Source of the DNA: an unicellular cyanobacterium SU2
GTDB taxonomy: Bacteria; Cyanobacteriota; Cyanobacteriia; Cyanobacteriales; Microcystaceae
Assembly (NCBI GenBank): GCA_002110465.1
Contig: NEED01000023.1
Location: 1-64,000, forward strand
Reading direction: 5' to 3'
DNA length: 64,000 bases
The position numbers and the translations under genes were made by a program. The notes below the pieces were generated by a model. It saw nothing but the letters and a program-made list of their open reading frames with translations, was not told the DNA's origin and searched no databases. Shown here piece after piece: positions 47,329 to 56,718 of the stretch. Numbering within the stretch: the first letter of the stretch is position 1; each line of letters opens with the position of its first letter.

Positions 47329-48159
47329 GTGGTAATGGGTGAAGACACAAATCAGAAAATCTATAAAACCCGTGATATTGTTCAATATTATGGGCAGTTA
47401 CGTCAGCTACAGCCCGCAGAGCAGACAGTTCTCAATTTTTTCCAAAAACAATTATCTTCTATGACTATGCTCGATATTGGGGTAGGAGGAGGGCGCACCA
47501 CGCAACATTTTGCTCCAATGGTCAAAAAATACATCGGTATTGATTATTCTCGTGAAATGATTGCTGCTTGTCAGAATCGATTTAACTTAACGACTAAGAC
47601 TATTTCATTTGATGTCTGTGATGCTAGGGATTTAAGTCAATTTGAAGATAATTCTTTTGATTTGATTTTATTTAGTTTTAATGGCATTGACTATATTTCT
47701 CACGATCAACGATTGCAAGTGTTTCAAGAAATTTATCGGGTTGGGAAATCGGGAGGCTATTTTTTCTTTTCTAGTCATAATCTTCAAGGAATTGAGCGAG
47801 AATTTTATTGGAGAAATCAGCTTAGTTTTAACCCATTTACAACCTATGTTAATGGAATTATGTTTGCTTTTCTCCGTTTTTTTAATCGATCAATTAATTA
47901 TACTCAACTTAAAGCGTCTAATTTTGCCATCCTCAGAGATGAATCCCATAATTTCCGTTTAAAAACCTATTATATTAGACCAACGGAGCAAATTAAACAA
48001 TTAGACTCTAATTTTAGAGAAATTAAAGTTTATTCATGGAAAACGGGTCAAGAAATCCCGAGCAAAAATGACCTAATTACCAATTCTGATATGTGGCTTT
48101 ACTATCTATGTCTAATTGATAAAAATTTTGAAGAAACTAATCAAGAAATTGGTTTATAA
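47329..48159 (+). CDS. SAM-dependent class I methyltransferase
   Basis: 276 residues. Motif I is MLDIGVGGGRTTQHF near residues 46-60, then YIGIDYSREMIAACQ (motif II/post-I) and FDVCDARDLSQFEDNSFDLI. FSSHNLQGIEREF is the post-core region. The start is GTG 47329 or ATG 47335. The substrate is unknown. It is more AT-rich than the neighbouring trehalose genes and has no operon partner. Confidence 0.88.
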   Translation: MVMGEDTNQKIYKTRDIVQYYGQLRQLQPAEQTVLNFFQKQLSSMTMLDIGVGGGRTTQHFAPMVKKYIGIDYSREMIAACQNRFNLTTKTISFDVCDARDLSQFEDNSFDLILFSFNGIDYISHDQRLQVFQEIYRVGKSGGYFFFSSHNLQGIEREFYWRNQLSFNPFTTYVNGIMFAFLRFFNRSINYTQLKASNFAILRDESHNFRLKTYYIRPTEQIKQLDSNFREIKVYSWKTGQEIPSKNDLITNSDMWLYYLCLIDKNFEETNQEIGL

Positions 48160-48328
48160 ACTCAATAAACCCTAGGAATAAAAACCTTAAATTCTCAACG
48201 TTAATCGATCTAAATAAAGATTGCTTATTTTCTCGAACCTTAAGTCAAAAAAAGCGGGCTTTATTCTTGTCTAAATAGATTTTTTTACTTTAAAATAATC
48301 AGCTAATTACAATCATAAAATTATAAGG

Positions 48329-48384
48329 GTAGAGACACTATTAGGAATGTCTCTACAAGCAAGAGATTTAATCGTTAAATCTCT
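48329..48384. terminator. Tandem perfect hairpins between convergent genes
   Basis: GTAGAGACA/TGTCTCTAC (48329-48337, 48348-48356) is followed by AGAGATTTAA/TTAAATCTCT (48362-48371, 48375-48384). Both stems are perfect, 9 and 10 bp. The position between converging genes suggests a bidirectional terminator. Confidence 0.7.
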
Positions 48385-48404
48385 AGTGTTCTAACTTTTG
48401 GTAA

Positions 48405-48797
48405 CTATTGAACCATCGGTTCAGAATCTGTTTCTTCAGAAGAATTGGAGTCGGAAGTGGGAAAAGCCTTCGGACTAGATTTTAGGGTTTCTTCTGATTC
48501 AGAAGTGGAAGTTTCTGAGGGATCTTCTTCAATAATGGTGAGATTTTCTTGAGAAGCATCAGCTTCATCCGATTCTACTTCAGTTTCCTCTAAGATAGTC
48601 GTTTCTTTTTTATCAGAAATAGAAGAAGGAGAGTCGGAAGTCATGTCATCTGAGGAGGTTTCAGAAGGGGTTGCTGAAGGATTTTCTATAGTTCCCTCGA
48701 AATCAGTTTCTTGGGCAATTATGGGCAAACTTAAGGTGATCGCACTAACAAAGGCTAAAACTCCTGTTCCTATAAAACGTATTGATTGTAGTTTCAT
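48405..48797 (-). CDS. Secreted acidic Ser/Glu-rich protein
   Basis: 130 residues. A signal peptide (GVLAFVSAITLSLPIIAQ) leads to a low-complexity mature part made almost entirely of Ser, Glu, Thr, Asp and Pro, for example SETSSDDMTSDSPSSISD. It has no Cys and no fold is expected. It is probably an exported disordered protein; the ATG has AAGGAG 9 bases upstream. Biological role unknown. Confidence 0.6.
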   Translation of the reverse strand: MKLQSIRFIGTGVLAFVSAITLSLPIIAQETDFEGTIENPSATPSETSSDDMTSDSPSSISDKKETTILEETEVESDEADASQENLTIIEEDPSETSTSESEETLKSSPKAFPTSDSNSSEETDSEPMVQ

Positions 48798-49683
48798 AAC
48801 AGACTCCTTGCTATTGATTGTTTGGAGAGGATTTAACTAAATTCCTACAAGTAATTAATTTTTATCAAACCGCAACAAAGTCAAAAATTCGATAAGTTAT
48901 CCATCAGTTTACTGAAGCTAAAATTTAAAGAAATCGGAAGTTAAAGAACGTTCCGAGTTCATTACGGATAAAGTTCTAGAATTTTGGGTAAAATCCCAAC
49001 CAATCAATTAACGTTCACTTTCTATAAACTGGTGATTTACTGTTTCGTCTAGTAAACCCGTGTACTAGCGTGACTGAACTCATTGTCAGTTCCTTAATTG
49101 TAAAGATTTGTTGCCGATTTTTGATTGAGTTGCTAAGCTATGTCTAACGAGGTCAATCTAGTCAACTCTCGTATCAAGGAGACATATTATCAATGCTCTA
49201 CAACAACCAATACTTAGTCTCTTGTACTGTGCCATCTGTCGAGTAGTGACAGCTTTTTAGACCAAAGATTTTTCTGGGAGAAAAGAAAGAAGTTACGACG
49301 CAATAATCAACAAGACTCCTAACCTCTGTACGAACCAGTGTTTATCCTTTTTATTAGGTCGAGTTAAAGAAAGGATGTACTAAAAATAGGTTCTCAAGTT
49401 AAACAGTCCCATCAAGCAGTTATTATCTGGTAAATCATCAGTTTTATCCCTCGAAGACCCCTGTCTTCCTTGATAGATAAACGACTTTAATAGTGAGTTT
49501 CCCCTTAACACATTCCGAATAATTGTTGAGTGTTGATCTATTGAAAATTTTTCTTTCGATCTAACTTCTTCCCAATTCTCTCACAGTGCAATCACAGACC
49601 AACTTATCTTGTCTTATCTAGAGTAAGGATGCAGTCTTCGTGCGCCTAACCTTTGAGACTTTCCATTGAGTGAGGTGTTAAAT
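48798..49683. other. Long intergenic region (886 bases) with one tiny frame
   Basis: No substantial gene. The only frame with a good SD is at 49193-49246 (AAGGAG 11 bases upstream), encoding MLYNNQYLVSCTVPSVE, 17 residues; it could be a small protein or an upstream frame. About 440 bases separate it from the SDR gene. No tRNA-like cloverleaf or strong terminator was found. Such length in a compact genome makes a non-coding RNA possible. Confidence 0.4.
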
Positions 49684-50499
49684 ATGAGATTTTTAGGAAA
49701 AACTGGACTGGTAACAGGGGCTTCCCGTGGTATTGGACGGGCGATCGCCTTTGAATTAGCCCGCTATGGCTTTAAACGCCTGTTATTAGTAGCTCGTGAT
49801 GCGGCACAATTGGCTTGTGTGGCTACAGATATCGAAACAATGGGAGTAGAAGTCATAATTCTCCCCCTAGACCTCACCCAATTGCCTGTCGTTAATAAGA
49901 CTATTAGCCAAGCTTGGCGAGACTATGGCCCTATCGATCTCCTGGTTAACTGTGCCGGCGTAGCTCATCAAACTTCTTTTTTGATGTCCCAAGTGTCTCA
50001 AGTCAAAAATGAACTGGCTGTCAATTTAATGGGAACCTATGGCATTACTCGGGTTGTGGCGCGACGCATGGCTCAACAAAAACAGGGAACTATTGTCAAT
50101 GTTTCAAGCTTGATGGGAAAAATTGCTGCTCCCACTATGGCCACTTATTCCGCAACAAAATTCGCTCTTTTGGGCTTTACTCAAGCCTTACGGGGAGAAC
50201 TCGCTCCTTACAATATCAAAGTAGTCGCTTTGCTTCCTTCTTTAACTGATACGGATATGGTGCGAGGGTTAAAGTTATTTCGCTCGATGAAACCTGTTTC
50301 TGCTGAAAACGTTGCCCAAGCTTTGGTAAAAGGACTGCAAAAAGACTCCCCAGAAATTCTCGTAGGATGGCAAAGCTATTTAGCTGTCTGGTGTCAACGA
50401 TTAGCTCCTTGGCTGATGGAAAAAATTACCGTTATGGCCGCGCCTGTGTCTCGGCTACCTCAAGTTCCTCAATGGAGACGTTTTGAACTAACCCGATAA
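49684..50499 (+). CDS. Short-chain dehydrogenase/reductase, ketoacyl-reductase type
   Basis: 271 residues from ATG 49684 (MRFLGKTGLVTGASRGIGRA), with GAGTGAGG upstream; the frame also opens at TTG 49666. TGASRGIG is the NADP-binding motif, and VNCAGVAH the NNAG equivalent. Catalytic Ser in NVSSLMG and Y-x3-K in ATYSATKFAL are present. The C-terminal 60 residues contain basic and hydrophobic patches, suggesting membrane association as in lipid-modifying SDRs. The substrate is unknown. Confidence 0.9.
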   Translation: MRFLGKTGLVTGASRGIGRAIAFELARYGFKRLLLVARDAAQLACVATDIETMGVEVIILPLDLTQLPVVNKTISQAWRDYGPIDLLVNCAGVAHQTSFLMSQVSQVKNELAVNLMGTYGITRVVARRMAQQKQGTIVNVSSLMGKIAAPTMATYSATKFALLGFTQALRGELAPYNIKVVALLPSLTDTDMVRGLKLFRSMKPVSAENVAQALVKGLQKDSPEILVGWQSYLAVWCQRLAPWLMEKITVMAAPVSRLPQVPQWRRFELTR

Positions 50500-50533
50500 C
50501 GATAACAGATTAACCTGCTACTCTATTGTCTTT

Positions 50534-50597
50534 TTCCCAGGGTTTACCTGGGAAATCACTTTTAGCAGAAACAAGATCACACTTTAAATGTGATCTT
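50534..50597 (+). terminator. Two hairpins after the SDR gene
   Basis: TTCCCAGG/CCTGGGAA (50534-50541, 50547-50554) and AAGATCACA/TGTGATCTT (50573-50581, 50589-50597), both perfect. They probably end the SDR transcript. Confidence 0.7.
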
Positions 50598-50704
50598 AAT
50601 CCTTGAGGATAGTTGATCAATCCCATACTATAAAAATATTGGAATTCAAAAATGAGGTGTATATAACTCAAATTATGTATTGTTATTAGTTATCTAGTTT
50701 GGGT

Positions 50705-50789
50705 TATAGAACTATCTTTTTTGAACAAAAAAAGTTTTTAAAATACTACCTTTACAACACTTTCTCTTCATTGAGAGAGTATTTTTTTT
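50705..50789 (+). ncRNA. Candidate small RNA with its own terminator
   Basis: A TATAGA -10-like box (50705-50710) is followed about 50 bases later by the hairpin ACTTTCTC/GAGAGAGT (50759-50766, 50773-50780; one wobble) and eight T. No frame of note lies between, and the preceding gene already has two hairpins. A free-standing short transcript is the simplest reading. A known cyanobacterial sRNA is possible but was not identified. Confidence 0.4.
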
Positions 50790-50939
50790 GCCAGACTTAA
50801 AAAGACTATCGATAAGATAAAACGACCCCAAATCCTACAAGTGATGAGATGAGTTTGATCTGTGATGGCTTAATTTTTTGACTATAAATTTTTGACTCTA
50901 AATAAATTGGACAACCCCAAGAGTTGCCCAACTGACTCC

Positions 50940-51548
50940 TTACGCTTTCCGAGAATAATACTCAACCACCAACAATTCATTAATTTGTAAAGCTATCCAT
51001 TCCCGTTCGATAACTCCATTAACCTTCCCTGTCAAGGTATTTTTATCAAATTCTAAATGACTCGGAAGGTTAGCTAGACCAGGGTACTCCATATTCGCCT
51101 CAACCAAGCGACGAGAACGATCCTGATTACGAACTGCGATCACATCTCCAGGACGACACTGATAACTAGGAATATCGACAATTCCACCATTGACAGTAAC
51201 ATGACCGTGAGAGACTAATTGACGCGCCCCAGGGATTGTTCCAGCCATTCCTAAGCGAAAAACTGTATTATCCAAGCGCATTTCTAGTAGTTCTAGCAGT
51301 TTTTGACCAGTAGAACCTGTTGCTTTACGGGCTTTTTTGACATACCGAACTAGCTGCTTTTCGGTTACGCCGTAATTGAAACGTAGTTTTTGCTTTTCTT
51401 CAAGGCGGATGGCGTATTCTGAACGCTTTCTACGTCCTTGTCCATGTTGACCGGGGGGATAGTCGCGACGGGCGGTTTTACGACTTAAGCCAGGAAGTTC
51501 TCCTAACCGCCTTACAATTCTTAGGCGTGGTCCTCTATAGCGAGACAT
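50940..51548 (-). CDS. rpsD: 30S ribosomal protein S4
   Basis: S4 (202 aa) nucleates 30S assembly with the 5' domain of 16S RNA. It starts [20 protein letters not shown]. The S4 RNA-binding domain has [20 protein letters not shown] and [11 protein letters not shown] near residues 90-120. It is separate from the alpha operon, normal in cyanobacteria. A GGGCAAC/GTTGTCC stem (about 50909-50930) downstream may terminate it. Confidence 0.98.
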   Translation of the reverse strand: MSRYRGPRLRIVRRLGELPGLSRKTARRDYPPGQHGQGRRKRSEYAIRLEEKQKLRFNYGVTEKQLVRYVKKARKATGSTGQKLLELLEMRLDNTVFRLGMAGTIPGARQLVSHGHVTVNGGIVDIPSYQCRPGDVIAVRNQDRSRRLVEANMEYPGLANLPSHLEFDKNTLTGKVNGVIEREWIALQINELLVVEYYSRKA

Positions 51549-51793
51549 ATAATTTATTTTCTCCTAATACGCAATTATTCCAAAACTATTATTATACAAT
51601 ACTTTTATTTTGTTTTGTAGACCCACGAATGGGTGTGGGTTAAAGGGTATGGCCTCTGATCAGAAGTTGAGGTCATCATGGTCTGAGAGACTGTTTTTTG
51701 ACTCAAAATAGAGATGACTATGATATATTCAGAATCGAAGGTAAATATTAAAGCTTGCCCAAGGGTTAGCAAAATGGAGGACACTTAAAGCTT

Positions 51794-52393
51794 ATGACGA
51801 CAGAAGGATGCTTGCGCGTTGGGGTAAGTGCCCCTGATTTTACAGCAACAGCTGTTATTGATCAGGAGTTTCAGACAAAAAAACTCTCTAGCTATCGTGG
51901 AAAATATGTTGTCTTGTTTTTCTATCCCCTAGATTTTACCTTTGTTTGCCCCACAGAGATTATTGCTTTTAGCGATCGCTATGAAGAATTTTCCAAGCTT
52001 AACACAGAAATTTTAGGGGTATCGGTAGATAGTGAGTTTTCTCACCTGGCTTGGATTCAAACTGATCGTAAAGAAGGGGGAATTGGTGATATTAATTATC
52101 CCTTGATTTCTGATATCAAAAAAGAAATTAGCTTAGCTTACAATGTATTAGAGCCAGATGCAGGAGTCGCCTTAAGGGGACTATTTATCATCGATAAAGA
52201 AGGAATTATTCAACATTCAACCATTAACAATCTCTCCTTTGGTCGCAGCGTTGACGAAACTTTACGGACTCTAAAAGCGATTCAGCACGTTCAAAGTCAC
52301 CCCGATGAAGTTTGTCCAGCCGGTTGGAAGGAAGGCGACAGAACCATGATTCCTGACCCTGTTAAAGCGAAAGTCTATTTTTCGGCTATTTAG
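51794..52393 (+). CDS. Typical 2-Cys peroxiredoxin
   Basis: 199 residues, reducing peroxides with thioredoxin. The peroxidatic Cys is in [10 protein letters not shown] near residue 53, and the resolving Cys is in [10 protein letters not shown] near residue 175. GGLFI-like [12 protein letters not shown] and the terminal helix are present. The ATG is preceded by GGAGG at 51776-51780. It is first in a set of three peroxiredoxin genes in this region. Confidence 0.95.
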   Translation: MTTEGCLRVGVSAPDFTATAVIDQEFQTKKLSSYRGKYVVLFFYPLDFTFVCPTEIIAFSDRYEEFSKLNTEILGVSVDSEFSHLAWIQTDRKEGGIGDINYPLISDIKKEISLAYNVLEPDAGVALRGLFIIDKEGIIQHSTINNLSFGRSVDETLRTLKAIQHVQSHPDEVCPAGWKEGDRTMIPDPVKAKVYFSAI

Positions 52394-52502
52394 TCTCTGG
52401 TTTATCTATTAGCATTAATCGATCACAAAAGAAACGGAGTTTTTCTCTAGGAAGCTTAGTCAAATAATTTTAACGTCGAGTAGAGTTATTTTTGAATAGA
52501 TA

Positions 52503-53036
52503 ATGTTAACTTCTACAGATTTTACTGGGTTAATAAATAAGCGTTTTTTTGGGAACTTTTTACCAATTCCTGCTAATAATTGTTTACCTTTAGGAGCCAC
52601 TGCCCCCGATTTTATTTTACCAGATATTACCCACAACCGACTGCTTAGACTCTCGGATTGCTGGAAACAAAAGCCTGTTATCTTAGCCTTTACAAGGATA
52701 TTTACTGAAAAACAATATTGTCCTTTTTGTTATCCTCATATTATCGCCCTTAACCAATACTATGAAAAGTTTGTTGAGCAGGGAATTGAGGTATTAATGA
52801 TTACCAGTACCGCTCAAAAACAAAGTCAAATTGTGGTTAGAGATTTAGAATTAAAAATCCCATTATTGAGTAATCCTGATTGTCAAGTTTTTCGGAGGTA
52901 TCATACGGGACAAGCCTTGGGCGCGCCCCTTCCTGCACAATTCATCTTAGATAAAATGGGAAAAATACAATACAAACATTTATTCTCTTTTCTTAATCCT
53001 AATGCTAGTGTTGAGGAGCTTTTGAGCAAGGTTTAG
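52503..53036 (+). CDS. AhpC/TSA-type peroxiredoxin-like protein with a C-x2-C motif
   Basis: 177 residues of thioredoxin-fold AhpC/TSA type. The active region reads FTRIFTEKQYCPFCYPH, with two Cys three apart instead of the usual single peroxidatic Cys in a PxxxT/SxxC context. GATAPDFILPDI opens the domain. This resembles cyanobacterial PrxQ-like or thioredoxin-like proteins. No good SD is apparent; the frame begins 109 bases after the 2-Cys gene. Confidence 0.78.
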   Translation: MLTSTDFTGLINKRFFGNFLPIPANNCLPLGATAPDFILPDITHNRLLRLSDCWKQKPVILAFTRIFTEKQYCPFCYPHIIALNQYYEKFVEQGIEVLMITSTAQKQSQIVVRDLELKIPLLSNPDCQVFRRYHTGQALGAPLPAQFILDKMGKIQYKHLFSFLNPNASVEELLSKV

Positions 53037-53099
53037 TTTTCTGTCCTTTATAAAAGAGCAGTGTGGAAAAGGGGAATTAGTGACTTGAGAATGCTTAAA

Positions 53100-54293
53100 T
53101 TATTTGGTTAATTTTTGTTCTAGTTTACGGCTTGCTACTGACATAGAATAACAAAATACCCAATAAATTGCAGCAATAAATAAATAAACTTCGGCGTAAC
53201 GACCAATAAATTTAGGATTAGCGAGAATTGATTGAGACATACCTAATAAATCTACTAATCCAACAATAGCGAGTAACGAAGTATCCTTGAATAAGCTAAT
53301 AAATTGACCGACAATGGCAGGAATAACTGCTTTTAATGCCTGGGGTAAAACAACGAAAGTTAACACAAAAATCGGATTTAATCCCAAGGCTTTTGCTGCT
53401 TCTATTTGTCCTTTGGGAATAGATTGTAACCCTCCTCGAACATTTTCTGCTAAATAAGCCGCACTAAACAACGTTAACCCTGCGATCGCTCGAATTACTC
53501 GATCAACTCGTACATCCATTGGTAAAACTAAAGGTAACATAACCTGAGCCATAAAGAGGATACCAATCAGGGGTAAACCACGAATTAATTCTATATAAGT
53601 AATAGATAACCATCGAATTACAAGTAAATCACTTTGCCGTCCTAGGGCTAATAAAACCCCAAAAGGAAAAGATAATATAATACTCACAATAGCAGTTAAT
53701 AAAGTCAGAATTAATCCACTCAAATCGTCTAATCTAACTGTCTGGAGAAATAGTCCCCCTTGGAGTAACCACAAAAGCACAAAAAAGGTGAGCAACCAAA
53801 TCAATCCTAACCAAGTTCCTAAATGAGGCAATTTTTGTCCGATTTGTTGTCCGCCTAAAGCACTGATAGGTAATAAAATTAGTAATCCTAAAAGTATCAT
53901 ACTAGATTGAATACTAATAGGAATAGCTAATAGGGAACACACAACTGCCAACACAGCAAAAAAACTTATAATAAATGGATTAAATAACTTTATTTTGCAG
54001 TATAAAATTCCCCAAGACAAGCCTCCTAAAGTAATAATTATTCCTAAACTTAACCAAGTGCGCCATAATAAATCGATTGGATATCTTCCTACGAAAAACA
54101 AACGTAAATTTGCTCCAATAACTCCCCATTTTGCTTGAGTAAAAGACCAATGAAATAAACCTGAACTGATCCAATATAACAAGAGAAGACTAAGTATAGT
54201 AAGAAGACTATTGTACCAGTTACTAAAAAGATTTTTCTTGATCCAGGTTAAGAGACTAATACGATAAACAGGAGGAAGAATAGGATTAGGCAT
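53100..54293 (-). CDS. Amino-acid ABC transporter permease (HisM/GlnP type)
   Basis: 397 residues. The C-terminal half carries the inner-membrane permease domain, with the EAA loop GQIEAAKALGLNPIFVL near residues 300-316. The N-terminal half adds several extra membrane segments (LLTILSLLLLYWISSG onward), the pattern of NatG/NatH permeases of cyanobacterial amino-acid uptake systems. No ATPase or binding protein is adjacent; the family 3 binding protein at 25449 is a conceivable but unproved partner. Confidence 0.85.
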   Translation of the reverse strand: MPNPILPPVYRISLLTWIKKNLFSNWYNSLLTILSLLLLYWISSGLFHWSFTQAKWGVIGANLRLFFVGRYPIDLLWRTWLSLGIIITLGGLSWGILYCKIKLFNPFIISFFAVLAVVCSLLAIPISIQSSMILLGLLILLPISALGGQQIGQKLPHLGTWLGLIWLLTFFVLLWLLQGGLFLQTVRLDDLSGLILTLLTAIVSIILSFPFGVLLALGRQSDLLVIRWLSITYIELIRGLPLIGILFMAQVMLPLVLPMDVRVDRVIRAIAGLTLFSAAYLAENVRGGLQSIPKGQIEAAKALGLNPIFVLTFVVLPQALKAVIPAIVGQFISLFKDTSLLAIVGLVDLLGMSQSILANPKFIGRYAEVYLFIAAIYWVFCYSMSVASRKLEQKLTK

Positions 54294-54778
54294 AAGTAAA
54301 GTTCAACATTAATCTAATCGATTATAAAACAAAATCAATTATCATATAACCTTGATTGATTATCCATTCTAGTTACCTATTTTAGAAATGAATCCAGTTT
54401 GCTCTGAACTTTCTTTATTTTCTGTCTAACCGTGAGGATCTATAACTGGATCTAGCTTTTACATTCCATATTCTAATTGACTGATTCTACATTCAGAACT
54501 AACTACTTAACTTTTAAGATAAAGGTAATTAATCTATTTTTTGTCAGAGATTTTGTTATGCTTTTCCTAAAAAGTATAGAGTTGTATAGATTTATTACTT
54601 AAAGATATCAATAATTATCGACATTTTACTATTTTTTCCTGTTATTTTAAGAGCTAAACTATCAATAGCTAATGATTCCAGATGAATTATTATAAATATC
54701 TAAAGAATTCAGAAAAAGCTCAGGTTCTGTGGCAATAATGAGAATTGCTCCTCTTAAATTGTATAGGAAGTTACGATT
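54294..54778. other. Intergenic region before the 1-Cys peroxiredoxin gene
   Basis: AT-rich, no frame or repeat worth naming. The two flanking genes diverge, so promoters for both must lie here, but none could be picked with confidence. Confidence 0.5.
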
Positions 54779-55414
54779 ATGGCTCTCCAATTAGGTGATG
54801 TTGTTCCAGATTTTACCCAAGAGTCCAGTGAAGGAACGATTTCCTTCCATGAATGGGCTGGAGATAGCTGGGTTGTTCTTTTTTCTCATCCAGCCGATTA
54901 TACTCCCGTTTGTACCACAGAATTAGGGGCGGTTGCTAGTCTCAAATCAGAATTTGACAAACGTAATGTCCAAGTTTTAGCGTTAAGTGTTGATGATGTA
55001 GAATCCCATAAAGGTTGGATTAACGACATTAATGAGACTCAGAATACCACTGTCAATTATCCTATTTTGGCTGATCCTGATCGCAAGGTTGCTGACTTGT
55101 ACGGAATGATCCATCCTAATTCCCTTAATAACCTAACGGTGCGTTCAGTTTTTATTATCGACCCCAACAAAAAACTACGCTTGATGATTACCTATCCAGC
55201 AAGTACGGGACGTAATTTTGATGAAATTCTGCGTGTGATTGATTCGTTGCAATTAACGGATTATCATCAAGTTGCAACCCCTGTTAACTGGAAAGACGGA
55301 GATGATTGTGTGGTTGTTCCTTCCATTTCTACAGAAGAAGCTAAGAAGAAATTTCCTAAAGGCGTTACGGAAGTTAAGCCATATTTGCGGATGACTCCCC
55401 AACCTAATAAGTAA
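54779..55414 (+). CDS. 1-Cys peroxiredoxin (Prx6 type)
   Basis: 211 residues. The peroxidatic Cys lies in HPADYTPVCTTELG near residue 46. The C-terminal Prx6 extension includes VNWKDGDDCVVVPSIS and FPKGVTEVKPYLRMTPQP. A resolving Cys in the 2-Cys position is absent. It reduces hydroperoxides, possibly with glutathione or ascorbate as reductant. AGGAAG lies about 9 bases before the start. Confidence 0.95.
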   Translation: MALQLGDVVPDFTQESSEGTISFHEWAGDSWVVLFSHPADYTPVCTTELGAVASLKSEFDKRNVQVLALSVDDVESHKGWINDINETQNTTVNYPILADPDRKVADLYGMIHPNSLNNLTVRSVFIIDPNKKLRLMITYPASTGRNFDEILRVIDSLQLTDYHQVATPVNWKDGDDCVVVPSISTEEAKKKFPKGVTEVKPYLRMTPQPNK

Positions 55415-55432
55415 GGAATCATAAAAATTAGG

Positions 55433-55449
55433 GGTGGGTATTTCCCACC
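55433..55449 (+). terminator. Hairpin after the 1-Cys peroxiredoxin gene
   Basis: GGTGGG/CCCACC with a 5-base loop, 18 bases after the stop. It is followed by three heptamer units of type TTAATAG (55456-55476). The T-run is weak. Confidence 0.55.
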
Positions 55450-55538
55450 TCATATTTAATAGTTAATAGTTGATAAAATTCCAAAAAGAGAAGGTATTAC
55501 TTCGGTGAATAGATTAATATAAATTGTCAATAAGTTTT

Positions 55539-56687
55539 TCAAGAACACGATAAAAATCGATTGATCTTAAATAGACTAATATCGTATTCAGTTTTCCTTT
55601 GAATAATTAAATCTTTGAGTATTTTCCCTATCAATGTTGTAAACTTAAAACCATGTCCTGAAAATCCAGCAGCAATCAGAATATTAGGGTTTTGTGGATG
55701 GTAATCAATAATAAAATGTTTATCAGGAGTCATGGTATATAAACAGCGTCGAGTGGATATTAATTCCCCACTAGCATCAGGTAAATATTGATTTAAAAAT
55801 ACTTGTATGTTTTTTATCCATTTCTGGGAGGGTTGATAGTCCACTTCATTAACATTTTCAACTGTATCCCAACCATAAAAAGTAGAAATTTTAAACCCTT
55901 CATGATCACAACTAGGAAGTCCATAGGGAAACTCTCCATAGTCTCCTGTTAAATGCGCTAAAAATATTGGGAATTTTCCTGGTTTAAAGTTATCTGAGTT
56001 TTGGCATTTAAAAAATCCGATTTGACAAGGCATAATCGTTAAAGGTAAGCTTAAACCTGTCTTTTCTACAAGTTGTTTTGTCCAACTTCCTGCTGTTATA
56101 ATTAATTTAGCACAGGAATAGTTATCATTCTGGGTTTTAATCGTAATACTATTAGACTCGGTTTTAATATTAGTAACCGTAGTATTATCTTTGATAATTG
56201 CTCCTTGTTTTTTAGCTAATTTAAGATGAGATAATACACATCGAGAAGCTTTAAGAATCCCTGTCTCTTCTTGATAAACTCCTCCCATTTCATCAGAAAG
56301 ATTAAATTGAGGAAATCTTTGTTCAAGTTCTTTGTAAGTTAATTGTTCATAGGGAATATTATTGTGTGCCATAGTGCTTACAAGTCGCTGTAAACTAGAA
56401 CTGTCTAGTCTACCAAAATCGAGTTCTCCTGTTTTAATATAAAGGGTTTCTTTGGCTTCTTCTTGTAATGAAAACCATAGGGGATAAGCGGATTTAATTA
56501 AGTTAATATAAATAGGGTTATCGTAAGCATAACGAATGACTCGTGAGTAGCCATAAGAACTTCCTTTTTGATGATTAATTTCAAATTGTTCAAGAAGAAG
56601 AACTCGCAGTTTTTGTTTTGTTAAATAATAGGCTGCCGCGCTACCAGCCGCACCGCCTCCTATAACAATTACATCAAAGTTATTCAT
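55539..56687 (-). CDS. FAD-dependent N-methyl amino-acid oxidase (SolA/MSOX type)
   Basis: 382 residues. The Rossmann motif is DVIVIGGGAAGSAAAYYLTK at the N-terminus. SSYGYSRVIRYAYDNP and the C-terminal GFSGHGFKFTTLIG, which leads to the FAD-covalent-site region, place it with N-methyltryptophan oxidase and monomeric sarcosine oxidase. The substrate is not determined. It lies 31 bases after the glycosyltransferase-like gene on the same strand and could share its transcript. Confidence 0.88.
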   Translation of the reverse strand: MNNFDVIVIGGGAAGSAAAYYLTKQKLRVLLLEQFEINHQKGSSYGYSRVIRYAYDNPIYINLIKSAYPLWFSLQEEAKETLYIKTGELDFGRLDSSSLQRLVSTMAHNNIPYEQLTYKELEQRFPQFNLSDEMGGVYQEETGILKASRCVLSHLKLAKKQGAIIKDNTTVTNIKTESNSITIKTQNDNYSCAKLIITAGSWTKQLVEKTGLSLPLTIMPCQIGFFKCQNSDNFKPGKFPIFLAHLTGDYGEFPYGLPSCDHEGFKISTFYGWDTVENVNEVDYQPSQKWIKNIQVFLNQYLPDASGELISTRRCLYTMTPDKHFIIDYHPQNPNILIAAGFSGHGFKFTTLIGKILKDLIIQRKTEYDISLFKINRFLSCS

Positions 56688-56718
56688 TTTTATTTAATTA
56701 AAAATAATTGATTAGGGC

